Assembly: GCF_003591175.1 (NCBI RefSeq)
Contig: NZ_QYYG01000004.1
Span: 242,200-306,199, forward strand
Length of the DNA: 64,000 bases
Origin: Serratia inhibens
Lineage (GTDB): Bacteria > Pseudomonadota > Gammaproteobacteria > Enterobacterales > Enterobacteriaceae
Reading direction: 5' to 3'
Shown here: positions 42,455 through 53,526 of the stretch, piece after piece
Numbering within the stretch: position 1 is the stretch's first letter
Layout: every line of letters starts with the position of its first letter
Notes under the pieces: model-generated
Databases searched by the model: none
The model's input: only the letters and a program-made list of their open reading frames with translations
Told to the model about the DNA's origin: nothing
Position numbers and translations under genes: made by a program

Positions 42455-42925
42455 TTACAGTTCAGCGACCAGTTTATCAACGATGTCGCTGTTAGCAGCT
42501 TCATCCACGGAACGTTCGATGATCTTCTCGGCGCCGGCAATTGCCAGCATCGCGACTTGCTTACGCAACTCTTCACGAGCGCGCTTACGTTCGGCTTCGA
42601 TCTCAGCCTGAGCCTGCGCCACGATTTTGTTACGTTCCTGCTCGGCTTCGGCTTTCGCTTCATCCATGATCTGAGCTTTGCGTTTGTTTGCTTGCTCGAT
42701 GATCACCTGAGCTTCTGCTTTAGCAGTTTTCAGCTGGTCGGTCGCATTGGCTTGCGCTAAGTCCAAATCTTTTTTGGCACGCTCTGCAGAAGCGAGACCG
42801 TCAGCAATTTCTCCCTGACGCTTCTCGATGGCAGCCATAATCGGCGGCCATACATACTTCATGCAGAACCAGACAAACAGAACGAACGCGATGGCCTGGC
42901 CGAGGATTGTTGCGTTAAGATTCAC
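42455..42925 (-). CDS. atpF: ATP synthase b subunit
   Basis: A 156-residue peripheral-stalk subunit. One N-terminal membrane helix ([22 protein letters not shown]) is followed by a long charged coiled coil rich in Ala, Glu, Lys and Arg that dimerises and reaches delta. It lies between atpE and atpH. Confidence 0.97.
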
Positions 42926-42980
42926 AGCACAATGCCTCTTTAAAAGTTAATAGTGGTTTCAGTGTAGAGAAATTCTCTAC

Positions 42981-43238
<258 letters not shown>

Positions 43239-43269
43239 TCAGTTTAAAAGTGCAAGTGTTTTAAGAAAA

Positions 43270-44067
<798 letters not shown>

Positions 44068-44451
44068 TTAATTTCGGTAACTGTTAATCACGGCGGGTGC
44101 CAAAATTTGCACCACTAACACCGCTAAATAGGTCAGGCCAAGCGGTATAAATTCCGCCTTGAACACCCCAAGCGCCACGATCAGCAAAACTATGGTGATC
44201 ACGACCTTTAGCCCCTCGCCTATGGCGAACGACCAGGCAACCCGACCGGGCGCCGGCGTCTGCGCCTGATGGCGCAAGGCAAACAGCATAAACATTGCAC
44301 TCGGCAACCAGGCGGCGAGACCACCAGCCAATGCCGAAGCGCTCCATTCCAGGCTTTTCAGCAAGAAAACAGCGCTGATCAGAACAAACGTCATTAACTG
44401 CAGAAACAGCAGTTTGCGTGCTACTTTTCCGCTGTAAAGGGACACAGACAT
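44068..44451 (-). CDS. atpI: ATP synthase accessory protein AtpI
   Basis: A 127-residue membrane protein with four hydrophobic segments. The ATG at 44451 gives the family N-terminus (MSVSLYSGKVARKLL) and a size like E. coli (126); the frame continues upstream to 44544 without homologous sequence. AtpI assists c-ring assembly in other bacteria. It is the first gene of the operon and has a weak ribosome site, in keeping with its low expression. Confidence 0.93.
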   Translation of the reverse strand: MSVSLYSGKVARKLLFLQLMTFVLISAVFLLKSLEWSASALAGGLAAWLPSAMFMLFALRHQAQTPAPGRVAWSFAIGEGLKVVITIVLLIVALGVFKAEFIPLGLTYLAVLVVQILAPAVINSYRN

Positions 44452-44544
44452 GACGTTTGTTCTCTCCGTACCCCAGAGGGGGTATGCTGAGTGACGTATA
44501 AAACTGTCTTTGCTGTCCTGAGTCAAGCAGCAAAAAACGAGCAA

Positions 44545-44572
44545 ATTATACGGGGCATACCAACGAATTCAA
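44545..44572 (-). promoter_or_regulatory. atp operon promoter
   Basis: On the minus strand TTGAAT (44567-44572), 16 bases, TATAAT (44545-44550). The perfect -10 lies about 95 bases upstream of the atpI start. Confidence 0.8.
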
Positions 44573-45089
44573 TCGATAAGTAGCGAAAAGGTGAACAATT
44601 ATTTAAATTCCCCCATTTGAGGCCATTTTCACAAGAAAACGGTCGGAATAATAGGGCTAATTTAATTGTCTGATTATTCCAGCATTGCACCAAGAAACGC
44701 GAAGCCGCTCACAATAATGTCTCGTCCTGATTTATAGCTCATCGTAGCCTAAACTGTCTTTAGCTAATTGAGTGATCAAAAGACATTACAAATCAAAACA
44801 TTACAAGTTAACTGTTCAAAAACAATCCATACACCCGATAAAAACCTTTTATTGACAGCTTCCGGGCTAATATTACAACAGCCAATTAACATTAGCAGCA
44901 AAGCAGAATCGTTCGCCTATCGTTGCTAACGTGACTATTTCAAAATGCAATTACCTTATTGTCGCTAATTAACGGCGCTTTTTGTGTTAATAAAAAGTAA
45001 ATTAACTAAAAAAACCGCATTTGGTTAGCCTGCTTATTTTTACTTTGGGCACTATCTTTTAATTCACGCTTATTTGATCGAAAGCAAAC
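44573..45089. other. AT-rich gene-free region between the atp promoter and rsmG
   Basis: About 515 bp without a credible reading frame, clearly more AT-rich than its neighbours. E. coli also has a spacer of similar size here. A weak terminator form for the mnmG-rsmG transcript is visible at 45008-45026 (minus strand AACC-6 nt-GGTT followed by T residues). I see no RNA gene or repeat unit that I can name. Confidence 0.6.
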
Positions 45090-45710
45090 TCAGTTTGCCT
45101 TAAGTACCACCAAATGGCGTTCACCTTCGAGTTCCGGCACCTGCAGACGCACCACCGACTCCAGCACTATGCCTTCAGGCAGCTGGGCCAGCTCTTCATC
45201 CGGGCGTACCCCTTTCAGCGCATAGAACCTGCCCTGCCCTTTTGCCGGCAGATGATGGCACCAGGACAGCATATCCTGCAGCGAAGCGAAAGCGCGGCTG
45301 ATGACGCCGTCAAACGGCGGTTCGGCCGGGAAAGCCTCAACACGGCTCTGCACCGGTTCGATATTGGTCAATCCCAGTTCATGCTGTACCTGGCGCAAGA
45401 AGCGCACTCGCTTGCCCAAGCTGTCCAGCAGGGTGAAATGTGAATCAGGACGGACGATGGCCAACGGGATGCCAGGCAGGCCGGGACCTGTGCCTACGTC
45501 GATAAAACGCGAGCCTTGCAGATGCGGATTCACCACGATGCTGTCGAGAATATGGCGCACCAGCATTTGCTGCGGATCGCGCACGGAGGTGAGGTTATAA
45601 GCCTTGTTCCACTTATCCAGCATGCCGACATAACCCAACAGCTGCTGTTTTTGCTGATCGGGAAGCGCAATACCTGCCGCCGAGAGCAGCGAATCTAATT
45701 TTTTCTGCAC
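45090..45710 (-). CDS. rsmG: 16S rRNA (guanine527-N7)-methyltransferase RsmG
   Basis: A 206-residue SAM-dependent methyltransferase (207 in E. coli). The GTG at 45710 gives [17 protein letters not shown] and is preceded by AGAGGA at proper distance; the frame opens further upstream at 45773 without similarity. The SAM site is [18 protein letters not shown], and [17 protein letters not shown] follows. It methylates G527 in 16S rRNA; loss gives low-level streptomycin resistance in other bacteria. It follows mnmG, as in most bacteria. Confidence 0.95.
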   Translation of the reverse strand: MQKKLDSLLSAAGIALPDQQKQQLLGYVGMLDKWNKAYNLTSVRDPQQMLVRHILDSIVVNPHLQGSRFIDVGTGPGLPGIPLAIVRPDSHFTLLDSLGKRVRFLRQVQHELGLTNIEPVQSRVEAFPAEPPFDGVISRAFASLQDMLSWCHHLPAKGQGRFYALKGVRPDEELAQLPEGIVLESVVRLQVPELEGERHLVVLKAN

Positions 45711-45799
45711 AACGTGTCCTCTGACAGGCGCGGAACGGCAAGCCAAATCAGGGCTGGCCAATGAGGCGACCATGATAATTCAGGCCCGGGATGATGTCA

Positions 45800-45834
45800 G
45801 CGGCCGTTTGCTCACAAAGGAAACAAACGACCGC
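45800..45834 (-). terminator. Hairpin in the mnmG-rsmG spacer
   Basis: An 11-bp inverted repeat with one mismatch (45800-45810 with 45824-45834, 13-nt loop) lies just after the mnmG stop. Without a U tract it may be an attenuator or mRNA-end structure rather than a full terminator. Confidence 0.45.
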
Positions 45835-45847
45835 CCAGAAACAGGAT

Positions 45848-47737
45848 TTATGCGCTGCGGCGCAGCAGCCCCTGCTTTTTCAGCCAAATCAGCAGGATCG
45901 AGATCGCCGCCGGAGTGATGCCGGAGATACGGGAAGCCTGGCCGATAGAGTTCGGTTTATGATCGTTCAGTTTGGCGATCACTTCATTCGACAGGCCGGA
46001 AACCTGCCGATAATCGAGATCCAGCGGCAGCACGGTATTCTCGTTGCGCTGTTGTTTTTCGATCTCTTCCTGCTGGCGAGCGATGTAACCTTCGTATTTT
46101 ACCTGGATCTCAACCTGTTCGGCAGCCTGAGTATCCGCCAGCGGCGGTGCGAAAGCGGCGACGGTGGTCAGCTGCGCGTAATCCATTTCTGGACGGCGCA
46201 GCAATTCCTCGCCGTTAGCCTCGCGTGACAGCGGTGCTTTCAGCAACGCGTTAACCTGCTCGACGTTTTCGGCGTGAGGATGCATCCAAATGTCACGCAA
46301 GCGCTGGCGCTCTTGTTCGATATGTTCCAGCTTCTCGCTAAAGCGCGCCCAGCGGGCATCGTCAACCAGGCCCAGCTCGCGGCCTTTTTCGGTCAGGCGC
46401 AGGTCGGCATTGTCTTCACGCAGCATCAGGCGGTATTCGGCGCGTGAAGTGAACATGCGGTACGGCTCTTTGGTCCCGAGAGTACTGAGATCGTCCACCA
46501 GCACGCCCAGATAGGCCTGATCGCGGCGTGGCGACCAGCCTTCGTCTTCATTGGCGTAGCGCCCGGCGTTCAGACCGGCCAGCAGGCCCTGGGCCGCAGC
46601 TTCTTCATAACCGGTGGTGCCGTTGATTTGGCCGGCGAAGAACAGGCCCTGGATAAATTTGCTTTCCAGCGTGGGTTTCAGATCGCGGGGATCGAAGAAA
46701 TCATATTCGATGGCATAGCCTGGTCTAATGATGCGGGCATTCTGCATCCCTTCCATCGAACGAACGATCTGCATCTGTACGTCAAACGGCAGGCTGGTGG
46801 AAATGCCGTTTGGATAAATTTCATTGCTGGTCAGGCCTTCCGGTTCGAGGAAGATCTGGTGCGCGTTACGATCGGCAAAGCGCATCACTTTGTCTTCGAT
46901 CGACGGGCAGTAGCGTGGGCCGATCCCTTCGATGATCCCGGCATACATCGGGCTACGATCGAGGTTATTACGGATCACGTCATGGGTTTTTTCATTGGTA
47001 TGGGTGATGTAGCACGCCATTTGTTCCGGGTGCTGATTGGCATTGCCCATGAACGAGAAAACCGGAATCGGTGTATCGCCATGCTGCGGAGCCAGTACGC
47101 TGAAATCGATGGTACGTGCGTCAATGCGCGGCGGCGTGCCGGTTTTTAAACGGTTTACGCGCAGTGGCAGCTCACGCAGACGCTGTGACAGCGAGATCGA
47201 CGGAGGATCCCCGGCACGGCCACCGCTGTAATTTTCCAGACCAATGTGGATCTTGCCGTCCAGGAAGGTACCTACGGTCAGTACCACCGCTTTGGCGCGG
47301 AATTTAAGGCCCATCTGGGTAACGGCGCCGACGACACGATCGTTTTCCACAATCAGATCTTCTACAGGCTGTTGGAAGAGAGTCAGGTTCGGCTGGTTCT
47401 CCAGAGCAGTGCGTACCGCCAGGCGGTACAACACACGGTCCGCCTGGGCACGTGTTGCCCGTACGGCAGGGCCTTTGCTCGCGTTTAGTATCCTAAACTG
47501 GATGCCGGCATGGTCGATCGCCGTGGCCATCAGGCCGCCAAGTGCATCAATTTCCTTAACCAGATGCCCTTTACCAATACCGCCAATCGCCGGGTTGCAA
47601 GACATCTGCCCCAGCGTATCGATATTGTGTGTCAATAATAAAGTCTGACGCCCCATGCGTGCCGCAGCCATAGCGGCTTCGGTACCGGCATGGCCACCAC
47701 CGATGATGATGACGTCAAATTGCTCTGGATAAAACAT
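45848..47737 (-). CDS. mnmG: tRNA uridine-5-carboxymethylaminomethyl modification enzyme MnmG (GidA)
   Basis: A 629-residue FAD protein, same length as E. coli. The N-terminal dinucleotide fold is [22 protein letters not shown] (about 8-29). The family signatures [12 protein letters not shown] and [16 protein letters not shown] are intact, as is the C-terminal helical domain that binds MnmE. With MnmE it modifies the wobble uridine of several tRNAs. Its transcription runs away from oriC, which lies directly upstream. Confidence 0.98.
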   Translation of the reverse strand: MFYPEQFDVIIIGGGHAGTEAAMAAARMGRQTLLLTHNIDTLGQMSCNPAIGGIGKGHLVKEIDALGGLMATAIDHAGIQFRILNASKGPAVRATRAQADRVLYRLAVRTALENQPNLTLFQQPVEDLIVENDRVVGAVTQMGLKFRAKAVVLTVGTFLDGKIHIGLENYSGGRAGDPPSISLSQRLRELPLRVNRLKTGTPPRIDARTIDFSVLAPQHGDTPIPVFSFMGNANQHPEQMACYITHTNEKTHDVIRNNLDRSPMYAGIIEGIGPRYCPSIEDKVMRFADRNAHQIFLEPEGLTSNEIYPNGISTSLPFDVQMQIVRSMEGMQNARIIRPGYAIEYDFFDPRDLKPTLESKFIQGLFFAGQINGTTGYEEAAAQGLLAGLNAGRYANEDEGWSPRRDQAYLGVLVDDLSTLGTKEPYRMFTSRAEYRLMLREDNADLRLTEKGRELGLVDDARWARFSEKLEHIEQERQRLRDIWMHPHAENVEQVNALLKAPLSREANGEELLRRPEMDYAQLTTVAAFAPPLADTQAAEQVEIQVKYEGYIARQQEEIEKQQRNENTVLPLDLDYRQVSGLSNEVIAKLNDHKPNSIGQASRISGITPAAISILLIWLKKQGLLRRSA

Positions 47738-47827
47738 GGAACTGCACCTCGCCGTATTGCGAACGATCGTTGTTTGCCCTGGGGTGGGGGATTCTACTCA
47801 AGTTTAGTCGATCGACCAAGTGGTCAG

Positions 47828-48108
47828 GATCTTAGGTAATTAAAAGAAGATCTTTTTTATTTAAAGATCTCTTTATTAGATCTCTTATTAGGATCGCGAT
47901 CCTCTGTGGATAACTGATTATTCGCGAGTGAGATCAGCGGATTAAGGAGGATCGTTAGCTGTGAATGATCGGTGATCCTGTTGCTTATAAGCTGGGATCT
48001 AAATGGCATGTTATGCACAGGACAAAAAGCGACCTACGGTTGTTATTGGGATAACTACTGCTTTTACCCTGCTTTTAAGCATAGTTATCCACAATCGTTC
48101 GCGTGATC
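47828..48108. other. oriC: Chromosomal replication origin oriC
   Basis: Located between mnmG and mioC, it aligns with E. coli oriC through its length. Three AT-rich 13-mers (47849-47891) are followed by DnaA boxes R1 (47905-47913, TTATCCACA on the minus strand), R2 (48011-48019, TTATGCACA), R3 (48046-48054, TTATCCCAA on the minus strand) and R4 (48085-48093, TTATCCACA). Twelve GATC sites fall within 281 bp, giving the SeqA/Dam control platform. The GAATGATCGGTGATCCTG block between R1 and R2 is the same as in E. coli. Confidence 0.97.
47849..47891 (+). other. oriC DNA-unwinding element (three 13-mers)
   Basis: Three GATC-initiated AT-rich 13-mers: left GATCTTTTTTATT (47849-47861), middle GATCTCTTTATTA (47866-47878) and right GATCTCTTATTAG (47879-47891). 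The right one is identical to E. coli. This is where the duplex opens for DnaB loading. Confidence 0.93.
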
Positions 48109-48118
48109 TTTGTGCAAA

Positions 48119-48559
48119 TTAGAGTAAATTAACCCAGTTTTTTACCCATTCCTCTGCCGGATCCTCAGGAATTTCGTGTTTGGTCACGTCGATCTCCAGC
48201 CGATCGCCGATCCTTTTCGCTCCGCAGACGATCAAAAGATCGTTGATCCGTTGGATCGCGCCACAGAAGGTATCGTATTCAGAGCTGCCTAAACCGACGG
48301 CACCGAACTCTACCTGCGATAAGTCAGGCCGCTGTTCTTCTATTTGTTCCAGAAGCGGCTGCAGATTATCTGGCAAGTCGCCGGCGCCGTGGGTTGAAGA
48401 CACCACCAGCCAGCGCCCGGACAGAGTCAGCTCATCCAATTCAGGGCCGTGAAGCATCTCGGTAGTGAAACCCGCTTCTTCCAGTTTTTCAGCCAGATGT
48501 TCGGCTACATACTCGGCGCTGCCAAGCGTACTGCCACTGATCAGAGTTATGTCTGCCAT
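48119..48559 (-). CDS. mioC: Flavodoxin-like protein MioC
   Basis: A 146-residue FMN-binding flavodoxin. The start at 48559 gives MADITLISGSTLGSAEYVAEHLAEKL, matching E. coli; the frame opens at 48595 without similarity. The FMN phosphate loop is SGSTLGSAEY and the isoalloxazine loops are SSTHGAGDLPDN and GLGSSEYDTFCGA. In E. coli it supports biotin synthase. Transcription of mioC runs into oriC and its promoter has a DnaA box. Confidence 0.95.
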   Translation of the reverse strand: MADITLISGSTLGSAEYVAEHLAEKLEEAGFTTEMLHGPELDELTLSGRWLVVSSTHGAGDLPDNLQPLLEQIEEQRPDLSQVEFGAVGLGSSEYDTFCGAIQRINDLLIVCGAKRIGDRLEIDVTKHEIPEDPAEEWVKNWVNLL

Positions 48560-48624
48560 GAATGAATGATCCCAGCCTTCTCGAAGTCGCAGCATTGTAC
48601 GCTGTGAATCGGCTGGGATCTACC

Positions 48625-48633
48625 TGTGGATAA
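48625..48633 (-). promoter_or_regulatory. DnaA box in the mioC promoter
   Basis: TTATCCACA on the minus strand, 66 bases upstream of the mioC start and next to a GATC site. In E. coli a box at this place lets DnaA repress transcription entering oriC. Confidence 0.8.
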
Positions 48634-48655
48634 TATGGGTATACTAATTAACTGA

Positions 48656-49117
48656 CTAAGGTGTGATGGTACGCATGATGGGGTTCTGCAGCGAGATCAG
48701 GGTTTCAGTGGACTGGATCTCGTCAATCGTCTGGATCTTGTTGATAAGTACCTGTTGCAATGCATCTATGGAGCGGCACATCACTTTGATAAATACGCTG
48801 TAGTGGCCAGTGGTGTAGTAGGCCTCGACCACTTCCTCCAGGCTTTCGAGTTTTTTTAGCGCGGAAGGATAGTCTTTGGCACTCTTTAATATAATGCCGA
48901 TAAAACAGCAGACGTCGTAACCCAGCCGTTTGGGGTTTACGTCTACCCGTGCGCCGGTAATGATACCGGCCTGCTTCATTTTCTCTACCCTCACATGAAT
49001 GGTGCCGGGACTGACGGCAAAGTTCTTCGCCAGTTCGGCATAGGGCGTGCGTGCGTTCTCCATAAGGGCGTTGAGAATGCCGCGATCGAGATTATCGATC
49101 TGGTAATTTTCCGCCAT
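48656..49117 (-). CDS. asnC: Transcriptional regulator AsnC (Lrp/AsnC family)
   Basis: A 153-residue regulator. The N-terminal HTH (DRGILNALMENARTPYAELAKNFAVSPGTIHVRVEKM) is followed by a RAM/Lrp ligand-binding domain (from ITGARVDVNPKRLGYDVCCFIG). It activates the divergent asnA in the absence of asparagine in E. coli. The 155-bp gap to asnA holds both promoters. Confidence 0.96.
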   Translation of the reverse strand: MAENYQIDNLDRGILNALMENARTPYAELAKNFAVSPGTIHVRVEKMKQAGIITGARVDVNPKRLGYDVCCFIGIILKSAKDYPSALKKLESLEEVVEAYYTTGHYSVFIKVMCRSIDALQQVLINKIQTIDEIQSTETLISLQNPIMRTITP

Positions 49118-49272
49118 TTAAACCCCCATTAATTGCTGATTGTTGAATTATCACCGCCTAAAAATGAATGATTAAAAGTGAAAAGGCAATATTGATTATC
49201 GTATATTGAATTTTAGTGCCGTTATGTTGCTTAATCGATGGCAACAGAGACAGATTTATAAGAGAAACGGCA

Positions 49273-50265
49273 ATGAAAAAACAGTTTATCCAAAAACAAC
49301 AACAAATCAGCCTGGTCAAATCCTTCTTCTCTCGCCAACTGGAACAGCAGCTTGGCCTGATCGAAGTGCAAGCGCCTATCCTCAGCCGCCTGGGCGACGG
49401 AACTCAGGACAACCTGTCCGGCAGCGAAAAAGCGGTGCAAGTGAAGGTGAAAACCTTACCGGACGCCACTTTCGAAGTAGTGCATTCGCTGGCCAAGTGG
49501 AAACGCAAAACCTTGGGCAGCTATGATTTCGGCGCAGGTGAAGGCCTGTATACCCATATGAAAGCGCTGCGCCCGGATGAAGATCGTCTTAGCGCGATCC
49601 ATTCGGTTTACGTTGATCAATGGGATTGGGAACGGGTAATGGGCGATGGCGAACGCAGCCAGGATTACTTGCAAAGCACCGTGCGCAGCATTTATGCGGC
49701 TATTAAGGCTACGGAAGCCGAAGTGAGCCGCGAATACGGCTTAACCCCGTTCCTGCCGGAGCAAATCCACTTTGTTCACAGCGAAACCCTGTTGCAACGT
49801 TACCCTGAGCTGGATGCCAAAGGCCGTGAGCGGGCTATTGCCAAAGAATTGGGTGCGGTATTCCTGATCGGTATCGGCGGCAAGCTGTCGCATGGCAAAT
49901 CTCACGATGTGCGTGCACCGGATTATGATGACTGGACCACGCCGGCAGCAGAAGGGCTGGCTGGCCTGAACGGCGATATCGTGGTGTGGAACCCGGTATT
50001 GCAGGATGCCTTTGAACTCTCTTCTATGGGGATCCGCGTTGACGCCGACGCGTTGAAACGCCAATTGTCGCTGACTGGCGATGAAGATCGCCTCAAGCTG
50101 GAGTGGCACCAGTCGCTGCTGCGCGGCGATATGCCGCAGACCATTGGTGGTGGTATCGGACAGTCGCGTTTGGTCATGCTGTTGTTGCAACTGTCGCATA
50201 TCGGCCAGGTGCAATGCGGCGTGTGGTCGCCGCAAGTGCGTGAAGCGGTCGAAGGGCTGTTGTAA
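49273..50265 (+). CDS. asnA: Aspartate-ammonia ligase (asparagine synthetase A)
   Basis: A 330-residue enzyme, exactly the E. coli size, of the class II aminoacyl-tRNA synthetase fold. It makes asparagine from aspartate, ammonia and ATP. The start at 49273 ([19 protein letters not shown]) is chosen over one at 49216. The motifs [33 protein letters not shown] and the C-terminal [14 protein letters not shown] (motif 3 arginine) are present. It is divergent from asnC and its stop faces viaA at 3 bases. Confidence 0.97.
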   Translation: MKKQFIQKQQQISLVKSFFSRQLEQQLGLIEVQAPILSRLGDGTQDNLSGSEKAVQVKVKTLPDATFEVVHSLAKWKRKTLGSYDFGAGEGLYTHMKALRPDEDRLSAIHSVYVDQWDWERVMGDGERSQDYLQSTVRSIYAAIKATEAEVSREYGLTPFLPEQIHFVHSETLLQRYPELDAKGRERAIAKELGAVFLIGIGGKLSHGKSHDVRAPDYDDWTTPAAEGLAGLNGDIVVWNPVLQDAFELSSMGIRVDADALKRQLSLTGDEDRLKLEWHQSLLRGDMPQTIGGGIGQSRLVMLLLQLSHIGQVQCGVWSPQVREAVEGLL

Positions 50266-50268
50266 TCT

Positions 50269-51732
50269 TCAGCGCCGCCAGCGGCGCATTAAACGGCTTT
50301 TTAACCCGGTATCAAAGCGCCAGATATGATCGAAGATGCGCATGATGCCGGGTTTGCCATAGGCGGACATCGCCACGGCGTGGAAACGCTGCTGGTGGCT
50401 TTGCTGCTGCTGTTTCACCTTCTTTATTACCTCCTCCGGCAACCGCTGGGCAATAAAGTCGGAAATGATCACCGCGTCGGCGTCAAACCAGCCGCTGTCT
50501 GCCATTTTGGTGACAGTGGCGTTCAGGCAAGCGGCCAGATCGGTGCCGCCGCGAAAATGCTGACCGAGAAATCGCACCGCCTGCTCGATACCGCTGGCGG
50601 CGGTAAGCTCGTAATGCACGATTTGGTTGGCAAACAGCATGATGTAACAACGGCGGTTATCCGCCAACGCTATGCGCAGCAGCGCCAGGCAAAAAGCCTT
50701 GGCGCACTGCTCATTGAAACCGCCCATCGAACCTGAAGTATCCACACAGACGATAAACGGCCCGCGCGGTTGCTGATCTTGCTGCTGGTGGGTGACCTGT
50801 CGGATCAATATTTGCTCCTGCCAGACGTCGCCCTGCAGGCGATACGTCAACAGCCGCTTTTCCAGCAGGCGACGGTAAAATTCAAACTCCAGTTCTTCGA
50901 TGCCCAGCGTGGCCAGTTCCGGTGGCAGCAGGCGCAGAATATCGTCGCTTTGGTGAATGCCGCTGACCTCTTCCGGCAGCGTGGCCGGTACCTGGACCAT
51001 TACGCGGAACGGTTCCGGCAGCGCGTCTTGCTGTTGCACCGCCTTGGCCTGATAACTGCGGCCCAATTGCTGCGCCAGTTTTTTCAGCTCCGGCTGCTGT
51101 TGCAGGAAATTGCCGTATTCCACCAGCCGCTGGTAGTCGCCGCGTTGCAGATGGCCTTTGCTCATATCCCACAACCGCCCGGCGGCGGTGTCATTTTCCG
51201 ACAACAGCGGCTCCAGCGCGCCGCTCAGCGCCAGACGTTCCTGCAGCTCCGCCATCAGTTGCTCTCGCTCCTGTTCCAGCAGTTGGTGGTGCAACATGGT
51301 GGCCTGCAGCGTCAGGCTGATGCGCCAGCGCTGCAAAAACAGGGTCTGGAAGCTGTCGTCCAGCGGATGATTGGGCAGATCGGCGGCGTCCACCAGCGAA
51401 CGGGCCTGCTCATAAAACGGGGAAACCAGCTGGCGCAGTAGATCGAGGGTATCGTTCAGGTGGTGATAGAACTGGGTATTGTTTTCCAACTGACACTGTT
51501 GATAGCGATAAAACTCCTGCGCCAGCGCCGGGGGAACCATGGCTTCATGGATACGCTCTTTCAGTTGCAGTTTCCAGCGCGGCAGATCGCGATCCAGCGC
51601 CCGGCGGATGGCCGGAAACTTCTTGAAAAAAACCGTCAACTGCGGTGCTGCCAACATGCCGACGATCATCTCCTCGATCAGCTCGCCTTCGGTGATCGCC
51701 AGCAGCAGATCGAGCGTTTCCAGGCTGAGCAT
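50269..51732 (-). CDS. viaA: VWA-domain protein ViaA
   Basis: A 487-residue protein (483 in E. coli) whose C-terminal half is a von Willebrand A domain with a complete MIDAS: DTSGSM, then GGTDL, then ISDF. The N-terminal part is helical and rich in Gln and Leu. It partners the MoxR ATPase RavA; in E. coli the pair acts with fumarate reductase and other respiratory proteins and influences aminoglycoside sensitivity. It begins 2 bases after the ravA stop. Confidence 0.95.
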   Translation of the reverse strand: MLSLETLDLLLAITEGELIEEMIVGMLAAPQLTVFFKKFPAIRRALDRDLPRWKLQLKERIHEAMVPPALAQEFYRYQQCQLENNTQFYHHLNDTLDLLRQLVSPFYEQARSLVDAADLPNHPLDDSFQTLFLQRWRISLTLQATMLHHQLLEQEREQLMAELQERLALSGALEPLLSENDTAAGRLWDMSKGHLQRGDYQRLVEYGNFLQQQPELKKLAQQLGRSYQAKAVQQQDALPEPFRVMVQVPATLPEEVSGIHQSDDILRLLPPELATLGIEELEFEFYRRLLEKRLLTYRLQGDVWQEQILIRQVTHQQQDQQPRGPFIVCVDTSGSMGGFNEQCAKAFCLALLRIALADNRRCYIMLFANQIVHYELTAASGIEQAVRFLGQHFRGGTDLAACLNATVTKMADSGWFDADAVIISDFIAQRLPEEVIKKVKQQQQSHQQRFHAVAMSAYGKPGIMRIFDHIWRFDTGLKSRLMRRWRR

Positions 51733-51734
51733 CG

Positions 51735-53243
51735 TTATTGGCCGCGCATCTGCTGGTGCTGCTGCTTGATCTGTTCCGCCACCTGCAACAGGCTGGCTTC
51801 AATTTTTGCCAGGCCGCCGGCAGGAGTAAACAGACAGGGCTGGTGTTGGCTGAACAACCGGCGCTGTTCTGCCAGGCGTTGTGCCAGCGCGTCCATTTCG
51901 TCCAGCATCGCCTGCGGAGTACCGCCGGTCTGTTTGCCGGGCAAGGCCAGCAGAGAAGGCTGGCGGCTGACGTCCAGTATCGTCAGGTGCAGTTGCTCGT
52001 CCACTTCCAGGTCGATCTGCTGGGCAAAGCCGATGCCGTTCAGTTTGGCGCGCACGTCGCCGCCCTTTTGCAGCCAGTTTTCCAGCGCGCTGCTTTCAAT
52101 GGTCAGGTGGTTGACCTGAATATCATGCAGCTGCAGCGGCTTTTGCAGCAGCAGGGTCAGGGTGCCGGTGCCTAATGGCGCCGCCGGCATGAACTGGGGT
52201 TTTCTGCTGAACATGGCGCCTTTTTTCACCAACGCTATCGCCTGACGATCGCTCTGTTGTTGTTGATGTTGCAGCCAGCGGGTGTGGATCTGTTGTAGTT
52301 GGATCAACAGCGTCTGCTGCTGATAGGCCGACTCGGTCAGTAACTGGTCGATTTGCTGTTGCAGCAGCTTTAGCGAAGTGAGGTCATGCCACAGGCAATC
52401 CTTCAACAACATCAGGTCGAGCGGGGCGACGGCGTCGCGGCCGCTAAAGAAGGCGCAGGCCTGCAACAGCCGCAGCGCTTTTTTCCAACGACGGTCGGAA
52501 ACGTAGGGAGCGCTTTCCAGCGCATCCAATCGTTGGCGCAACTGGAATATCAGTTCAAAGCAGCCTTCGGGCAGTTTGATCTTGTCGATCTGCGGTTGCC
52601 ATTGGTGAAATTCTTCGTCGCTGATGCTCAAGGCCTCAGGGACCGGGTTGTCATTCTCATTCTGGCGGCTGATCAGCAGTGAGCGGAAATTCTGTTTATC
52701 CTGAACTTTGTCCAGCCACAGGCGGATCAGCATGCGGTCGTACAGCGCTTCCAGGCTGTTGTCGGCCTCAGGCAGTTCGTTAGAGGCGGTAACCAGTAAT
52801 CGCAGTGGGATCGGTTCTTCGCTGTTGCCGTTGCGGAAGCGGCGTTCGTTGATCGCCGTTAACAGGGTATTTAGGATCGCCGGGCCGGCTTTCCAGATTT
52901 CATCCAGGAACACGATCTCCGCCTCGGGCAGATAGCCGGCGGTCAGACGCTGATAGCGGCCTTCATCTTTTAATGCCTGGATAGACAGCGGGCCGAACAC
53001 CTCTTCCGGCGTCGAGAAGCGCGTCATCAGGTATTCAAACGAACGCGCGCGGCGAAAGGCGAATTTTAACCGGCGGGCAATCAGGCTCTTGGCGATGCCG
53101 GGTGGGCCGAGAAGAAACACGCTTTCACCGCTCAGCGCCGCCAGCAAACACAGGCGAATTGCTTCCTGCCGTTCATAAAGACCGCTCTCCAGCGCGCTGC
53201 TGAGGCGGGAAATCCGTTCTGCCAGAAGTGATGATGGCGCCAT
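51735..53243 (-). CDS. ravA: MoxR-family AAA+ ATPase RavA
   Basis: A 502-residue ATPase (498 in E. coli). The start at 53243 gives [19 protein letters not shown]; the frame runs upstream to 53306 without similarity. Walker A is GPPGIAKSL, Walker [12 protein letters not shown], sensor 1 VTASNELPE, and arginine fingers follow. The C-terminal part has the triple-helical and beta-rich LARA domain, which in E. coli binds the inducible lysine decarboxylase. Co-transcribed with viaA. Confidence 0.95.
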   Translation of the reverse strand: MAPSSLLAERISRLSSALESGLYERQEAIRLCLLAALSGESVFLLGPPGIAKSLIARRLKFAFRRARSFEYLMTRFSTPEEVFGPLSIQALKDEGRYQRLTAGYLPEAEIVFLDEIWKAGPAILNTLLTAINERRFRNGNSEEPIPLRLLVTASNELPEADNSLEALYDRMLIRLWLDKVQDKQNFRSLLISRQNENDNPVPEALSISDEEFHQWQPQIDKIKLPEGCFELIFQLRQRLDALESAPYVSDRRWKKALRLLQACAFFSGRDAVAPLDLMLLKDCLWHDLTSLKLLQQQIDQLLTESAYQQQTLLIQLQQIHTRWLQHQQQQSDRQAIALVKKGAMFSRKPQFMPAAPLGTGTLTLLLQKPLQLHDIQVNHLTIESSALENWLQKGGDVRAKLNGIGFAQQIDLEVDEQLHLTILDVSRQPSLLALPGKQTGGTPQAMLDEMDALAQRLAEQRRLFSQHQPCLFTPAGGLAKIEASLLQVAEQIKQQHQQMRGQ

Positions 53244-53526
53244 ATTATTGTCGTGTTGTCCGAGAGTTAACCAATCTTGGTGGATAATCCGATGATAAAC
53301 CACCATTATTTTTAATGGTATAGCTTGTTGATTAGTAAAATCTTTCTATTATCAAAAGGGTGGCTGGTTCACATTTTGTTTATTTTTCGGGGCTGATATA
53401 AGAGTAGGCAAGCAGTATAAATCGTGCATACTGTGCGCCTTTTAGTGGGCGTAACGGATCTTAGAGCCCGTATCTCTGGCTGATGCGGATGCATCGCTAA
53501 CGGATGTTCTAATAAAGAAACGAATT

